Of a DNA stretch of 14,152 nucleotides, positions 6,989 to 13,612 are shown piece after piece. The stretch is from an uncultured Chloroflexota bacterium. Lineage in GTDB: Bacteria > Chloroflexota > Anaerolineae > Anaerolineales > Villigracilaceae. The stretch spans positions 1 to 14,152 of the forward strand of contig CAILWD010000440.1 of NCBI GenBank assembly GCA_903837815.1, in the 5' to 3' direction. The translations under genes were made by a program, and so were the position numbers. The notes beneath the pieces are model-generated. The model worked only from the letters and a program-made list of their open reading frames with translations, was not told the DNA's origin and did not search any database. Position 1 is the stretch's first letter, and the number at the start of each line of letters is the position of its first letter.

Positions 6989-7468
6989 ATGTCCACCCTT
7001 TCCCCTTCCGCCCAAAAGATACAAAACCTGCTCACGGAACTTGGCTACGCCTACACCGTGGTCGAACACGCCGAGTCCACGCGCACTGCACAGGAAGCCG
7101 CAGACCGCGCGGGCTGTCAGTTGGCGCAAATCGTCAAATCGCTCATCTTTCGAGGCAAAGCCAGCAACAAGCCAATCCTCGTCCTCACCAGCGGAGCCAA
7201 CCGCGTGGACGAAAAACGTATCAGCAGTTATGCGGGCGAACCCATTGCCCGCGCCGACGCCGACTTCGTGCGGGCGGTCACAGGCTTTGCCATCGGAGGC
7301 GTTCCGCCCATCGGTCACCTCCAGCCGATGGAAACCTACATCGACGAGGACTTCCTTGCCTTCCCGGTCATCTGGGCGGCGGCGGGAACCCCCAACGCCA
7401 TCTTCGAATTGAAGACCGAAGACCTGTCGAAAATGACAGACGGAAAAGTGGTACAGGTGAAATCATGA
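6989..7468 (+). CDS. YbaK/EbsC-family aminoacyl-tRNA deacylase-like protein
   Basis: This 159-residue protein belongs to the YbaK/ProX/INS superfamily, which hydrolyses mischarged tRNAs such as Cys-tRNA(Pro) or Ala-tRNA(Pro) in trans. Visible family marks are the early block TVVEHAESTRTAQEAA, the invariant lysine in QIVKSLIF (K50), the glycine-rich TGFAIGGVPPIGH and the closing WAAAGTPNAIFEL. The length is that of a stand-alone domain. It is likely cytoplasmic. Which tRNA it edits cannot be decided from sequence; the form resembles the broad YbaK/EbsC group found in many genomes without a known substrate. ATG 6989 sits six bases after a TATAAT and has no ribosome site, suggesting leaderless translation. 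The stop overlaps the next start (ATGA, 7465-7468), so it is the first gene of an operon. Confidence 0.92.
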   Translation: MSTLSPSAQKIQNLLTELGYAYTVVEHAESTRTAQEAADRAGCQLAQIVKSLIFRGKASNKPILVLTSGANRVDEKRISSYAGEPIARADADFVRAVTGFAIGGVPPIGHLQPMETYIDEDFLAFPVIWAAAGTPNAIFELKTEDLSKMTDGKVVQVKS

Positions 7469-7917
7469 TCGAAAAAATTCTCAACCATCTCCAACTGAGC
7501 GACACCCTGCACAGTGGCGGAATGCCCACCCCGGAACAAATCTCGTCGCTTGCGCAAGACGGCATCGAGGTCGTCATCAACCTCGCCACATCCCACTCTG
7601 AGGGCTAGCTGCAAAACGAGAAGGAACTGGTCGAAGCGCAGAACATCTCCTACCACAACATCCCTGTGGATTGGGACAATCCCACCACCGACGACCTCAA
7701 CAAATTCTCGGCGGTCATGGACACCCACCAGCACAAGAAAATCCTTGTCCACTGCCAGGCAAATTACCGCGCCACAGCCTTCATCGCCCTCTATCGCACC
7801 AACCGTCTGGGCTGGTCGGAACAAAACGCATTCAAGGAGTTGATGAAAATCTGGAATCCAGCCGAATACCCCATCTGGCAAAAGTTCATCGACAAAAGCC
7901 TCAGGAAGCAATCATAG
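7465..7917 (+). pseudogene. Protein-tyrosine-phosphatase-like gene interrupted by an in-frame TAG
   Basis: One continuous frame from ATG 7465 (overlapping the YbaK stop as ATGA) to TAG 7917 encodes about 150 residues, with a single TAG at 7606-7608 (codon 48). Both sides read as one protein: MIEKILNHLQLSDTLHSGGM through VVINLATSHSEG, then LQNEKELVEAQNISYHNIPV through to the end. The fold is that of small dual-specificity-phosphatase-like proteins: an N-terminal GxPTPEQ and VINL strand, an IPVDWDNPT segment, and a P-loop-like HCQANYR. The loop is CX4R, not the classical CX5R, as I recall for this bacterial subgroup. No frameshift is present; one base change (for example TGG to TAG) would restore the gene. 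TAG is the ordinary stop of five genes in this window, this one included, so recoding is unlikely. A recent nonsense mutation or an assembly error fits best. Confidence 0.75.
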
Positions 7918-7930
7918 AAGGGAATGAATA

Positions 7931-8671
7931 ATGGAAAAATATTTTGATGTTGTGTACCGGGGAGAGCCATTTCAACTTTTCGGAGCGCCGCACCTGATTG
8001 CAATCGGCATCATCACGCTGGGCTGCCTGTCTTATTTTTACTTCCGCAAAATCTGGGGCGAGCGTGAAAAGAAAACCATGCGTTGGGCATTCGCCATCGC
8101 CATCCTTGTCTCAGAATCTTCCCTGCATATCTGGTCGTTGTATTGGGGCATTTGGGATATTCAGACCATGCTCCCGCTTCACGCTTGCAGCGTGGTCATC
8201 TGGCTTTCGATTTACATGCTGCTGACAAAAAATTACGCAATCTACGAATGGGTGTACTTCCTCGGCTTGGGTGGAGCCATGCAAGCCGTCCTCACCCCCG
8301 CCGACGCCGCCGCCTACAACTTCCCCCACTTCCGCATCATGCAGACCTTCACCTCACACGGACTGCTCATCAATATCGCCATCTACATGACCGTCGTCGA
8401 AGGCTTCCGCCCCACCTGGCAATCCTTCAAAAGGATTTTCATCTGGCTCAACCTTTATATGGTTGCCATCTTCTTCCTCAACCTCGCCATCGGCAGCAAC
8501 TACCTTTTCGTGGCAGGCAAGCCCGACTTCCCCACCCTGCTCGACGCGCTCGCCCCCTGGCCCTGGTACATCCTCCAACTCGAAGCTGTCGGCTTTGCCA
8601 TCTTCTTCATCCTCTACATCCCCTTCCTCATCAAAGATTGGCAGGCAAAGAAACAACAACTACCTGCATAA
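7931..8671 (+). CDS. YwaF-like (TIGR02206) integral membrane protein
   Basis: This 246-residue membrane protein has about seven hydrophobic segments. It matches the YwaF/TIGR02206 family of unknown function by its recurrent blocks: an N-terminal FQLFGAPHLIAIG, the segment LPLHACSVVIWL, the loop LGLGGAMQAVLTPAD, HFRIMQTFTSHGLLI, and the C-terminal IGSNYLFVAGKP with ALAPWPWYILQLE. The length is typical. Conserved His and Trp residues within or near membrane segments give the family its signature but no reaction is established. It starts 13 bases after the phosphatase-like gene with GAAGGGA upstream, so it probably belongs to the same operon. Family assignment is good; the role is unknown. Confidence 0.87.
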   Translation: MEKYFDVVYRGEPFQLFGAPHLIAIGIITLGCLSYFYFRKIWGEREKKTMRWAFAIAILVSESSLHIWSLYWGIWDIQTMLPLHACSVVIWLSIYMLLTKNYAIYEWVYFLGLGGAMQAVLTPADAAAYNFPHFRIMQTFTSHGLLINIAIYMTVVEGFRPTWQSFKRIFIWLNLYMVAIFFLNLAIGSNYLFVAGKPDFPTLLDALAPWPWYILQLEAVGFAIFFILYIPFLIKDWQAKKQQLPA

Positions 8672-8754
8672 TGAAGAAACCAGACTGGGACGACTCCGTC
8701 AGTCCTGAACACGCTTCAAGTGATTTCCGCCCCAAGTTTTCTTTGCCCCGCTGA
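8671..8754 (+). CDS. Possible 27-aa ORF coupled to the YwaF-like gene
   Basis: An ATG overlaps the stop of the YwaF-like gene (TAATG, 8669-8673) and opens a 27-residue frame beginning MKKPDWDDSVSPEH and ending at TGA 8752-8754. It is hydrophilic with no recognisable motif. Stop-start overlap permits coupled translation, but such overlap can occur by chance and there is no separate ribosome site. The weak confidence reflects this. Confidence 0.2.
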   Translation: MKKPDWDDSVSPEHASSDFRPKFSLPR

Positions 8755-8776
8755 AAGCGGATTCTGCTCCGAGCAG
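8748..8776. repeat. Two adjacent short palindromes in an intergenic region
   Basis: CCGCT-GAA-AGCGG (8748-8760) and CTGCTC-C-GAGCAG (8764-8776) are perfect inverted repeats three bases apart, between the YwaF-like gene and the next lipoprotein gene. No T-run follows, so neither is a standard terminator. They could be a structured RNA end or an operator. Apart from these and the 27-codon ORF, nothing else is apparent in the 191-base gap. Confidence 0.4.
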
Positions 8777-8862
8777 TCGAAACCTACCCGTAAAACAGTA
8801 TCTTTGGGCGGGATGACGAAACGCCACATCGGCATTAGACTTATGCAAAAAGGGAAAAACGA

Positions 8863-9717
8863 ATGAACAAGAAAATTTTAGCTTTTGCAATCCTGCTATT
8901 GGTGACTCTCGCCTGCGGAGTCTTTGCCCCACCCCAGCCCGCCCAGCCCGGCGTGGAGACTGTTGTCGCCGCCACTTTTCAAGCGTTGACCGTCGCCGCG
9001 CCGCCCACCCAGACTCCGGTCAACGGGAGCGTGGTTTCAGTCAACAATGTTTATTTCGTTGTCCCGACGGGAATCGGTAACGGCGCACAGGCTGAAACCA
9101 TCGAAGCCGTTCCCCAATCTGACGATATGCCCTGGTGGGAAATTGCCCCCACTTACAACAAGTATCACATTCAAGGCTATCCCTTATCGGGGACCTTTCA
9201 CTCTGCAACGATCTACGTCTATCCGGTGAACGAATACCTCCAAATCAACGAAGGCATGGCGGAGCCGTTCAACACCCTCAAAGGCATCATCGCGGGGCAG
9301 CCTGTGCCGGAAAATATCCCCTTCCTGCCAGCCTTCAACGCCGCGCAGATATTCCACTCCAACGAACAAATTCTGAGTTTTCAAGGCGGCAAAGGAATCC
9401 GCTTCCTGGCCCAATACGGGCAGGATGTTTCGCCGATCAACAACCAGGCCATCTTCTACACCTTTCAGGGCATGACGGATGACGGCGCGTATTATGTCTC
9501 GGCAATCCTGCCGGTCAATGCTCCCTTCCTCGCCGCCGATAGCAACCCCGATAGCCCGCTCCCTCCCGATGGCATTCCCTTCGATTGGCAAAATTTCGAG
9601 AACATCACCCAACACTTTGATTTGGTAAAGCAAAAGCTTAATGCCGCCGATTCCACAGATTTCAACCCCGCCCTGACCAGCCTCGATGGGCTGATCCAAT
9701 CCATTCAGATCAAGTGA
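8863..9717 (+). CDS. Exported lipoprotein of unknown function, 284 aa
   Basis: The N terminus is a lipoprotein signal: MNKK, a hydrophobic core, and LVTLAC with the lipidated cysteine at residue 18. A Pro/Ala/Gln-rich linker (about residues 21-53) follows. The mature domain has strands such as VNNVYFVVPTGIG and ATIYVYPVNEYL, a PFNTLKGIIAGQP helix region, and a late IFYTFQGMTDDGAYYVSAILPVN block. I recognise no named domain; it resembles lipoproteins I associate with Anaerolineae, where such short secreted proteins are numerous. AAAGGGA lies about eight bases before the ATG. The gene is 22 bases upstream of the GGDEF-like gene on the same strand, so they are probably cotranscribed. Export and lipidation are well supported; the function is not. 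Confidence 0.85.
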   Translation: MNKKILAFAILLLVTLACGVFAPPQPAQPGVETVVAATFQALTVAAPPTQTPVNGSVVSVNNVYFVVPTGIGNGAQAETIEAVPQSDDMPWWEIAPTYNKYHIQGYPLSGTFHSATIYVYPVNEYLQINEGMAEPFNTLKGIIAGQPVPENIPFLPAFNAAQIFHSNEQILSFQGGKGIRFLAQYGQDVSPINNQAIFYTFQGMTDDGAYYVSAILPVNAPFLAADSNPDSPLPPDGIPFDWQNFENITQHFDLVKQKLNAADSTDFNPALTSLDGLIQSIQIK

Positions 9718-9739
9718 AAACCGAAAAACGGAGAAAGAC

Positions 9740-10222
9740 ATGAGAAAAGATGATCCGCTCGATGGGGATGTCTATAACATCGATGTGTTTCAAGTTTTGT
9801 TGAAGTACGAAATTTCCCGCTCCATACGGTACCCAAATCCGTTGACCTTGATCCAAATCGAAGCGAAGCCGACCGCCCTCAGCCCGGAAGTGTTGAAAAC
9901 CGCGCCACTGGTCTTCGCCTCCGCCCTTAACAGGCATCTGCGCTCGTCCGATATTCCAGCGCGGAACGGCAACATGTTCACCATTCTGCTTCCCAACTCG
10001 GATAAACACGGCGCCCGCACAGTCTGCGAACGTTTGCTTTCGGTGTTTAGAAACAAATTTGAAGACAAAGACGGGAACACCATCGCCTTTTCTCTTCAAA
10101 TGGGAGCAACATCCCATTCTGGCGGAAGAGATCTCACCAGCAGTGTCCTGCTCCAAAAAGCCAGCGAGGGGTTGGCACAGTCGCAAAGAAAGGGGCCGAA
10201 CACCTATGTCCTCGTCGAGTGA
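9740..10222 (+). CDS. Degenerate GGDEF-like domain protein
   Basis: This 160-residue protein looks like a stand-alone GGDEF (diguanylate cyclase) domain that has lost its active site. The landmarks occur in order: an N-terminal helix and strand YEISRSIRYPNPLTLIQIE (normally ...RYxxPLSLLLxDiD), the helix before the active site (ASALNRHLRSSDIPAR), the hairpin NGNMFTILLPNSDKHGA where GGDEF-FxVLLPxTD is expected, ARTVCERLLSVFR, then MGATS and ASEGLAQSQRKGPNTYV for the usual GxA and AD-ALYxAKxxGRN. GGDEF itself is reduced to GNMF and the metal-binding aspartate of strand 1 is replaced (QIEA), so catalysis is not expected. It has no signal peptide or sensor domain and should be cytoplasmic. A binding or scaffold role is possible. 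GGAG precedes the ATG by six bases. It lies between two lipoprotein genes. Confidence 0.75.
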   Translation: MRKDDPLDGDVYNIDVFQVLLKYEISRSIRYPNPLTLIQIEAKPTALSPEVLKTAPLVFASALNRHLRSSDIPARNGNMFTILLPNSDKHGARTVCERLLSVFRNKFEDKDGNTIAFSLQMGATSHSGGRDLTSSVLLQKASEGLAQSQRKGPNTYVLVE

Positions 10223-10273
10223 AACCCAGTCGTGTTCAGCGGTTCGAAAAATAACGTCAGCAAAGGAAAACCC

Positions 10274-10999
10274 ATGAAAAAAATCCTGATGTTATCTCTC
10301 GTGTGCGGGTTCTTCGTTTCAGCCTGCAACATGCCCAGCAGCAGCGGCACAGACCCGCAAGTCGCCACCGCCGCGGCAATGACCGTTCAGGCGGCAATCG
10401 AAGCGGCAACGCCACTGGCAAGCCCGACCTTTTCCGTGCCAACTGCAACAACAGCAACAGCCCCCATCACGCCGACCTTCTCCCAGCCGATGGCAAGCGT
10501 GGGAGATGTCACCAACTGCCGCAAGGGACCGGGAACCAGCTACGAGCGCGTCACCCAACTAGCGTCCGGGGAATCGGTTCAAATCGTGGGATTCTTCCCG
10601 CCAAACTATTGGGTGGTTTCCAGCAAAGACGGCGAGTGCTGGCTCTCTGGTGAGTTCGCCACCCCGGTTGGAAGTTTTGCGGCAGTACCAACCGTCACCG
10701 CGCCGCCCACTCCGCAAGGAGGCGCTCCCGACCCGGCGACCTTCCCCAAGAACGGTTGGACGTTCTACTGTTATAGCGGACAGGCGGACATCACCCTGAG
10801 TTGGAACGACAACGCGAATAACGAAACCGGCTACCGCATCCTGAGAAACGGCGAAGCGGTTACCGAATTAGCCGCCAACTCCACCTATTTTGCCGAGACA
10901 ATTCCCCTGCTCTCCGGTCAAAATGTGGGCTATCAAATCCAGGCGTATAATGAGGTAGGAGAAGCAAACAGTTCCACAGCAAGCATCACCTGTCCATAA
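10274..10999 (+). CDS. Lipoprotein with SH3b and fibronectin type III-like domains
   Basis: This 241-residue protein starts with a lipoprotein signal (MKKILMLSLVCGFFVSAC, cysteine 18) and a Thr/Ala/Pro-rich linker (about 36-74). Residues about 76-130 form a bacterial SH3 domain: VTNCRKGPGTSYERVTQLASGE with GWV-like YWVVSSKDGECWLSGEFA, cysteines 82 and 122 probably bridged. After another Pro/Thr linker, residues about 164-240 form a fibronectin III-like sandwich (ITLSWNDNANNETGYRILRNGE, GYQIQAYNEVGE), with cysteines 166 and 240 possibly paired. Such proteins sit on the cell surface and bind peptidoglycan or other polymers; no enzyme is visible. I chose ATG 10274 over the in-frame GTG 10232 because it places a proper signal peptide at the N terminus and has AAAGGA six bases upstream. 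It is the last gene before a bidirectional terminator and probably cotranscribed with the GGDEF-like gene. Confidence 0.88.
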   Translation: MKKILMLSLVCGFFVSACNMPSSSGTDPQVATAAAMTVQAAIEAATPLASPTFSVPTATTATAPITPTFSQPMASVGDVTNCRKGPGTSYERVTQLASGESVQIVGFFPPNYWVVSSKDGECWLSGEFATPVGSFAAVPTVTAPPTPQGGAPDPATFPKNGWTFYCYSGQADITLSWNDNANNETGYRILRNGEAVTELAANSTYFAETIPLLSGQNVGYQIQAYNEVGEANSSTASITCP

Positions 11000-11016
11000 T
11001 TCCCCATCAACAAAAT

Positions 11017-11050
11017 AAAAAAACGCGCCCGTAACGGGCGCGTTTTTTTT
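11017..11050. terminator. Bidirectional terminator between the SH3b lipoprotein and typA
   Basis: CGCGCCCG (11024-11031) pairs with CGGGCGCG (11035-11042) around a three-base loop, with A7 before and T8 after. The A and T runs let it stop transcription from both sides: the plus-strand lipoprotein operon and minus-strand typA, whose stop codon is three bases away. Confidence 0.95.
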
Positions 11051-11052
11051 AT

Positions 11053-12912
11053 TTACTCTTCGCCAAACTGTTCCTTTGACTTCTTGATCTGTTTGCCGCG
11101 ATCTTCAGTGGACAAAATCCGCTTGCGAATGCGGTAGTTTTCAGGAGTAACCTCCAGCAACTCGTCATCGGAAAGATACTCAATCGCTTCATCCAAACTC
11201 ATCTGGCGCGGCGGAGTCAGGCGAATTTCCATATCGCCACGGGCGGAACGGATGTTGGTCAGGTGCTTCTTTTTGCAGACATTGACGGCGATATCCGACC
11301 CGCGCGCATTTTCACCGACCACCATGCCTTCATATACTTCCACGCCGGGGTTGATGAACAACACCCCGCGCTCTTCGGCAGATTTCAAGGCGTAGGCTGT
11401 AGTTGAACCAGCTTCCCAGGCGACAATCGAACCATTCGTGCGGGTGGACATGGGGCCTGCCAGTTCATCATAGCCATTGAAGATGGTATGCATCACACCC
11501 TCGCCGCGGGTGGAGGTCAGGAATTGGTAACGGAATCCGAGCAAGCCTCGGGTCGGCACAATATAAACGATGCGTGTCATTCCCTGACCGGCGTCATGCA
11601 TTTCGGTCATCTTGCCGCGACGACTCCCCAGCATTTCGACCACCACACCGACCGTGTCGTTGCTGGTTTCGACATGCACTTCCTCATAAGGCTCGAGCAA
11701 AGCGCCGTCATCCGCCTGGTGATAGATCACCTCGGGACGCGACACCTGAAATTCATATCCCTCGCGGCGCATGGTCTCGATGAGGATTCCCAAGTGAAGT
11801 TCGCCGCGCCCTGACACTAGGAAGTTTTCAGCAGAATCCGTGTCTTCGACCCGCAGGGCGACATTGGTGCGGAGTTCATCGTACAAACGCTCACGCAATT
11901 TGCGCGATGTGCCCCAACGGCCCTCCCTACCCGAAAATGGAGACGTGTTCACCCCAAACGTCATGCGGACGGTTGGTTCCTCTACCCGGATGGTGGGCAA
12001 CGCAATAGGATTAGCGGGGTCGGCAAGTGTTTCGCCAATGCCAATCGCTTCGAGCCCAGCCAGCGAAATAATATCGCCAGCCGAAATACTTTCCACCTCG
12101 ACCTTTTTCAGCCCCTGGAAGGTGTAAAGATAACGGGCGCTTTCGGGGGTCGTCGAGCCATCGTTTTTGATTCGCACCAGTTTTTGCCCTGCCTGAATCG
12201 TTCCCGCAAAGAGACGTCCGATGGCGGTCACGCCGCGGTAATCGTCGTAGCCAAGCATGGTGACCAGCAATTGCATCGGGGCATCGGGATCAACCTTGGG
12301 CGCAGGGATATGTTTGAGAATCACGTCGAAGAGCGGTTGGAGATCGGGTCCCAGTTCAGGAGTCAAGCCTGCTTTTCCAACGGTTGCCTGGGCATAGACA
12401 ACGGGGAAGTCTGCCTGCTCCTCGGTTGCACCCAATTCGATGAAGAGGTCGAAGGTTTCATTAAGCACGCGCGCAGGTTCGGCATCTTTACGATCTACCT
12501 TGTTGATGACCACAATGGCTTTATGCCCCATGGAGAGGGCTTTTTTTAATACAAAGCGGGTTTGCGGCATGGGACCTTCCGCCGCATCGACCAGCAGGAG
12601 AACGCCGTCCACCATGTTCATGACGCGTTCCACTTCGCCGCCGAAGTCTGCGTGACCGGGCGTGTCCACGATATTGATTTTGATCGTCTGTCCACTGGCG
12701 GGGTCGGTCAACGAAATTGCTGTATTCTTAGCGAGGATAGTGATGCCACGTTCGCGCTCGAGATCGTTGGAATCCATCACGCGCTCCACAACCTGCTGGT
12801 TCTCGCGGAAGGTATGCGACTGGCGAAGCAGGTAATCCACAAGGGTGGTCTTGCCGTGGTCGACGTGGGCAATGATGGCAATGTTTCGGAGGTCAGTTCT
12901 TTCGATGAGCAT
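11053..12912 (-). CDS. typA: Translational GTPase TypA/BipA
   Basis: This 619-residue ribosome-associated GTPase of the EF-G/LepA superfamily assists 50S assembly and translation, notably in cold or stress. The GTPase motifs are complete: G1 AHVDHGKTT (residues 15-23), G2 ERERGIT (52-58), G3 DTPGHADF (83-90) and G4 NKVD (137-140). Domain II (GVTAIGRLFAGTIQAGQ), EF-G-like domains (ARYLYTFQG, VNTSPFSGREG, FLVSGRGELHLGILIETMRREG) and the TypA-specific C-terminal region (TRGLLGFRYQFLTSTRGEG, NARGSDIAVNVCKKKHLTN, MSLDEAIEYLSDDELLEVTP) follow. The start is ATG 12912 (MLIERTDLRN): it gives the family's usual N terminus and length and has an AGGTG seven bases upstream. The frame stays open to 13077, but that part covers a structured leader. 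It is convergent with the lipoprotein operon and shares its terminator. Confidence 0.96.
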   Translation of the reverse strand: MLIERTDLRNIAIIAHVDHGKTTLVDYLLRQSHTFRENQQVVERVMDSNDLERERGITILAKNTAISLTDPASGQTIKINIVDTPGHADFGGEVERVMNMVDGVLLLVDAAEGPMPQTRFVLKKALSMGHKAIVVINKVDRKDAEPARVLNETFDLFIELGATEEQADFPVVYAQATVGKAGLTPELGPDLQPLFDVILKHIPAPKVDPDAPMQLLVTMLGYDDYRGVTAIGRLFAGTIQAGQKLVRIKNDGSTTPESARYLYTFQGLKKVEVESISAGDIISLAGLEAIGIGETLADPANPIALPTIRVEEPTVRMTFGVNTSPFSGREGRWGTSRKLRERLYDELRTNVALRVEDTDSAENFLVSGRGELHLGILIETMRREGYEFQVSRPEVIYHQADDGALLEPYEEVHVETSNDTVGVVVEMLGSRRGKMTEMHDAGQGMTRIVYIVPTRGLLGFRYQFLTSTRGEGVMHTIFNGYDELAGPMSTRTNGSIVAWEAGSTTAYALKSAEERGVLFINPGVEVYEGMVVGENARGSDIAVNVCKKKHLTNIRSARGDMEIRLTPPRQMSLDEAIEYLSDDELLEVTPENYRIRKRILSTEDRGKQIKKSKEQFGEE

Positions 12913-12930
12913 TTTTACACCTGGTTTCAT

Positions 12931-12990
12931 CCGTCGGGAAACGACGGTCAATTTACACACACAAAAACCCCCGACGGGGAAAGCCGAGGG
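12931..12990 (-). promoter_or_regulatory. Structured typA leader, possible attenuator
   Basis: On the minus strand, ahead of typA, CCCTCGGC (12990-12983) can pair with GTCGGGGG (12975-12968) through eight pairs including two G-U, with TTTTT (12967-12963) immediately after, as in an intrinsic terminator. Closer to the gene, CCGTCG (12947-12942) and CGACGG (12936-12931) form a perfect hairpin. CCGTCGGG (12977-12970) is also perfectly complementary to CCCGACGG (12938-12931), so the terminator arm and the second hairpin compete. This is the layout of an attenuator, but it could simply be a terminator for upstream minus-strand transcription. Confidence 0.4.
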
Positions 12991-13093
12991 CTTGAAGTCA
13001 AAAGATCGGCGTGCAAATGATATGTTATCAGAGAGTGCGGGATTTGGGTAGGGAAAACCGGCGACAAAATCCGCCAATCCACCCGAAGAGCGC

Positions 13094-13122
13094 TTTACGA
13101 AAAATAGCCGCTGGTGTAAAAT
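13094..13122 (+). promoter_or_regulatory. Candidate promoter of the DUF1540-like gene
   Basis: TTTACG (13094-13099) lies 17 bases upstream of TAAAAT (13117-13122). Transcription would start near 13129 and leave an untranslated leader of about 115 bases before ATG 13244. The leader contains GTCC-AAAT-GGAC (13188-13199) as a small possible hairpin. Confidence 0.45.
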
Positions 13123-13243
13123 GCGTGCCTGTTAGCTGGCAGACCAAATCGATAAAAGCAAAACATTACATCCGCCTGTCACGACGCTGTCCAAATGGAC
13201 GCAGGGTCACAGCGGCAGAAAAACTATCGCAGGAGGAGGCAAA

Positions 13244-13474
13244 ATGCCCCGTATCAAATGCCATTACATAGATTGCGTATTTCTGGATGAAGGCTATTGT
13301 TCCGCCGCCGCCGTGGAATTCGATCCAGACACTGGATGCGCCACCTATTCCGTCACCGAGGAAAGCGCGCAAAAGGACGAAGACTGGTACGAGGAAGATG
13401 AAACAGAAGAATGGGAGGATGAAGAAGAAGATGAAGAAGATAGTGATTGGTTGGACGAAGAAGACGAGTTTTAA
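13244..13474 (+). CDS. Small DUF1540-like Cys-motif protein with acidic tail
   Basis: This 76-residue cytoplasmic protein has two parts. Residues 4-35 hold four cysteines (C6, C11, C19, C32; spacing CX4C-X7-C-X12-C) in a setting like DUF1540: IKCHYIDCVFLDEGYCSAAAVEF. A small metal site is plausible. Residues 45-76 are extremely acidic, 24 of 32 being Asp or Glu, with three scattered tryptophans, and are probably disordered. The DNA there is a purine-rich run of GAA/GAT/GAG codons. The start is secure: GGAGG in a longer AGGAGGAGG run precedes ATG 13244 by a few bases. It is a single-gene unit with its own promoter and strong terminator. DUF1540 has no established function; an acidic tail of this kind could bind cations or basic proteins (inference). 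Confidence 0.8.
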   Translation: MPRIKCHYIDCVFLDEGYCSAAAVEFDPDTGCATYSVTEESAQKDEDWYEEDETEEWEDEEEDEEDSDWLDEEDEF

Positions 13475-13497
13475 TATCCGCTCTCAATAACCAATAA

Positions 13498-13542
13498 AAG
13501 AACACCTCCTATTTGCCCAAGACAGGAGGTGTTCTTGTTTTT
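13498..13542. terminator. Bidirectional terminator after the DUF1540-like gene
   Basis: AAGAACACCTCCT (13498-13510) pairs perfectly over 13 bases with AGGAGGTGTTCTT (13524-13536); a G and TTTTT follow. On the minus strand the stem is followed by TTATTGG after its own Ts, so it can also end the converging aminotransferase transcript. Confidence 0.92.
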
Positions 13543-13612
13543 CCAGTTCACGTAACTTTGTCGATGGTACAACCTGGGAAATAATTCTGCCGACCTTCGA
13601 CTTTCAAGAATA

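Noticed and set aside
7606..7608. TAG read as pyrrolysine or a reassigned codon
   Set aside because: TAG is the normal terminator of several genes in this window, and no suppressor tRNA or pyl gene is visible; a nonsense mutation or assembly error is simpler.
8764..8776. CTGCTCCGAGCAG as a LexA/SOS box
   Set aside because: The spacing (CTG-N7-CAG) does not match the LexA pattern of CTG-N10-CAG, and no SOS gene is nearby.
9184..9741. Long open frame on the minus strand opposite the 284-aa lipoprotein gene
   Set aside because: It is antisense to a well-supported secreted protein, has no ribosome site, and its composition mirrors the codon periodicity of the true gene.
12913..13077. N-terminal extension of TypA by about 55 residues, from the first possible start of the open frame
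   Set aside because: The family starts at the MLIERTDLRN-like sequence, ATG 12912 has a ribosome site, and the extension covers hairpin-forming leader DNA.
13524..13531. AGGAGGTG as a strong ribosome binding site
   Set aside because: It is the right arm of a 13-base-pair terminator stem and is not followed by a suitable start codon and reading frame on the plus strand.
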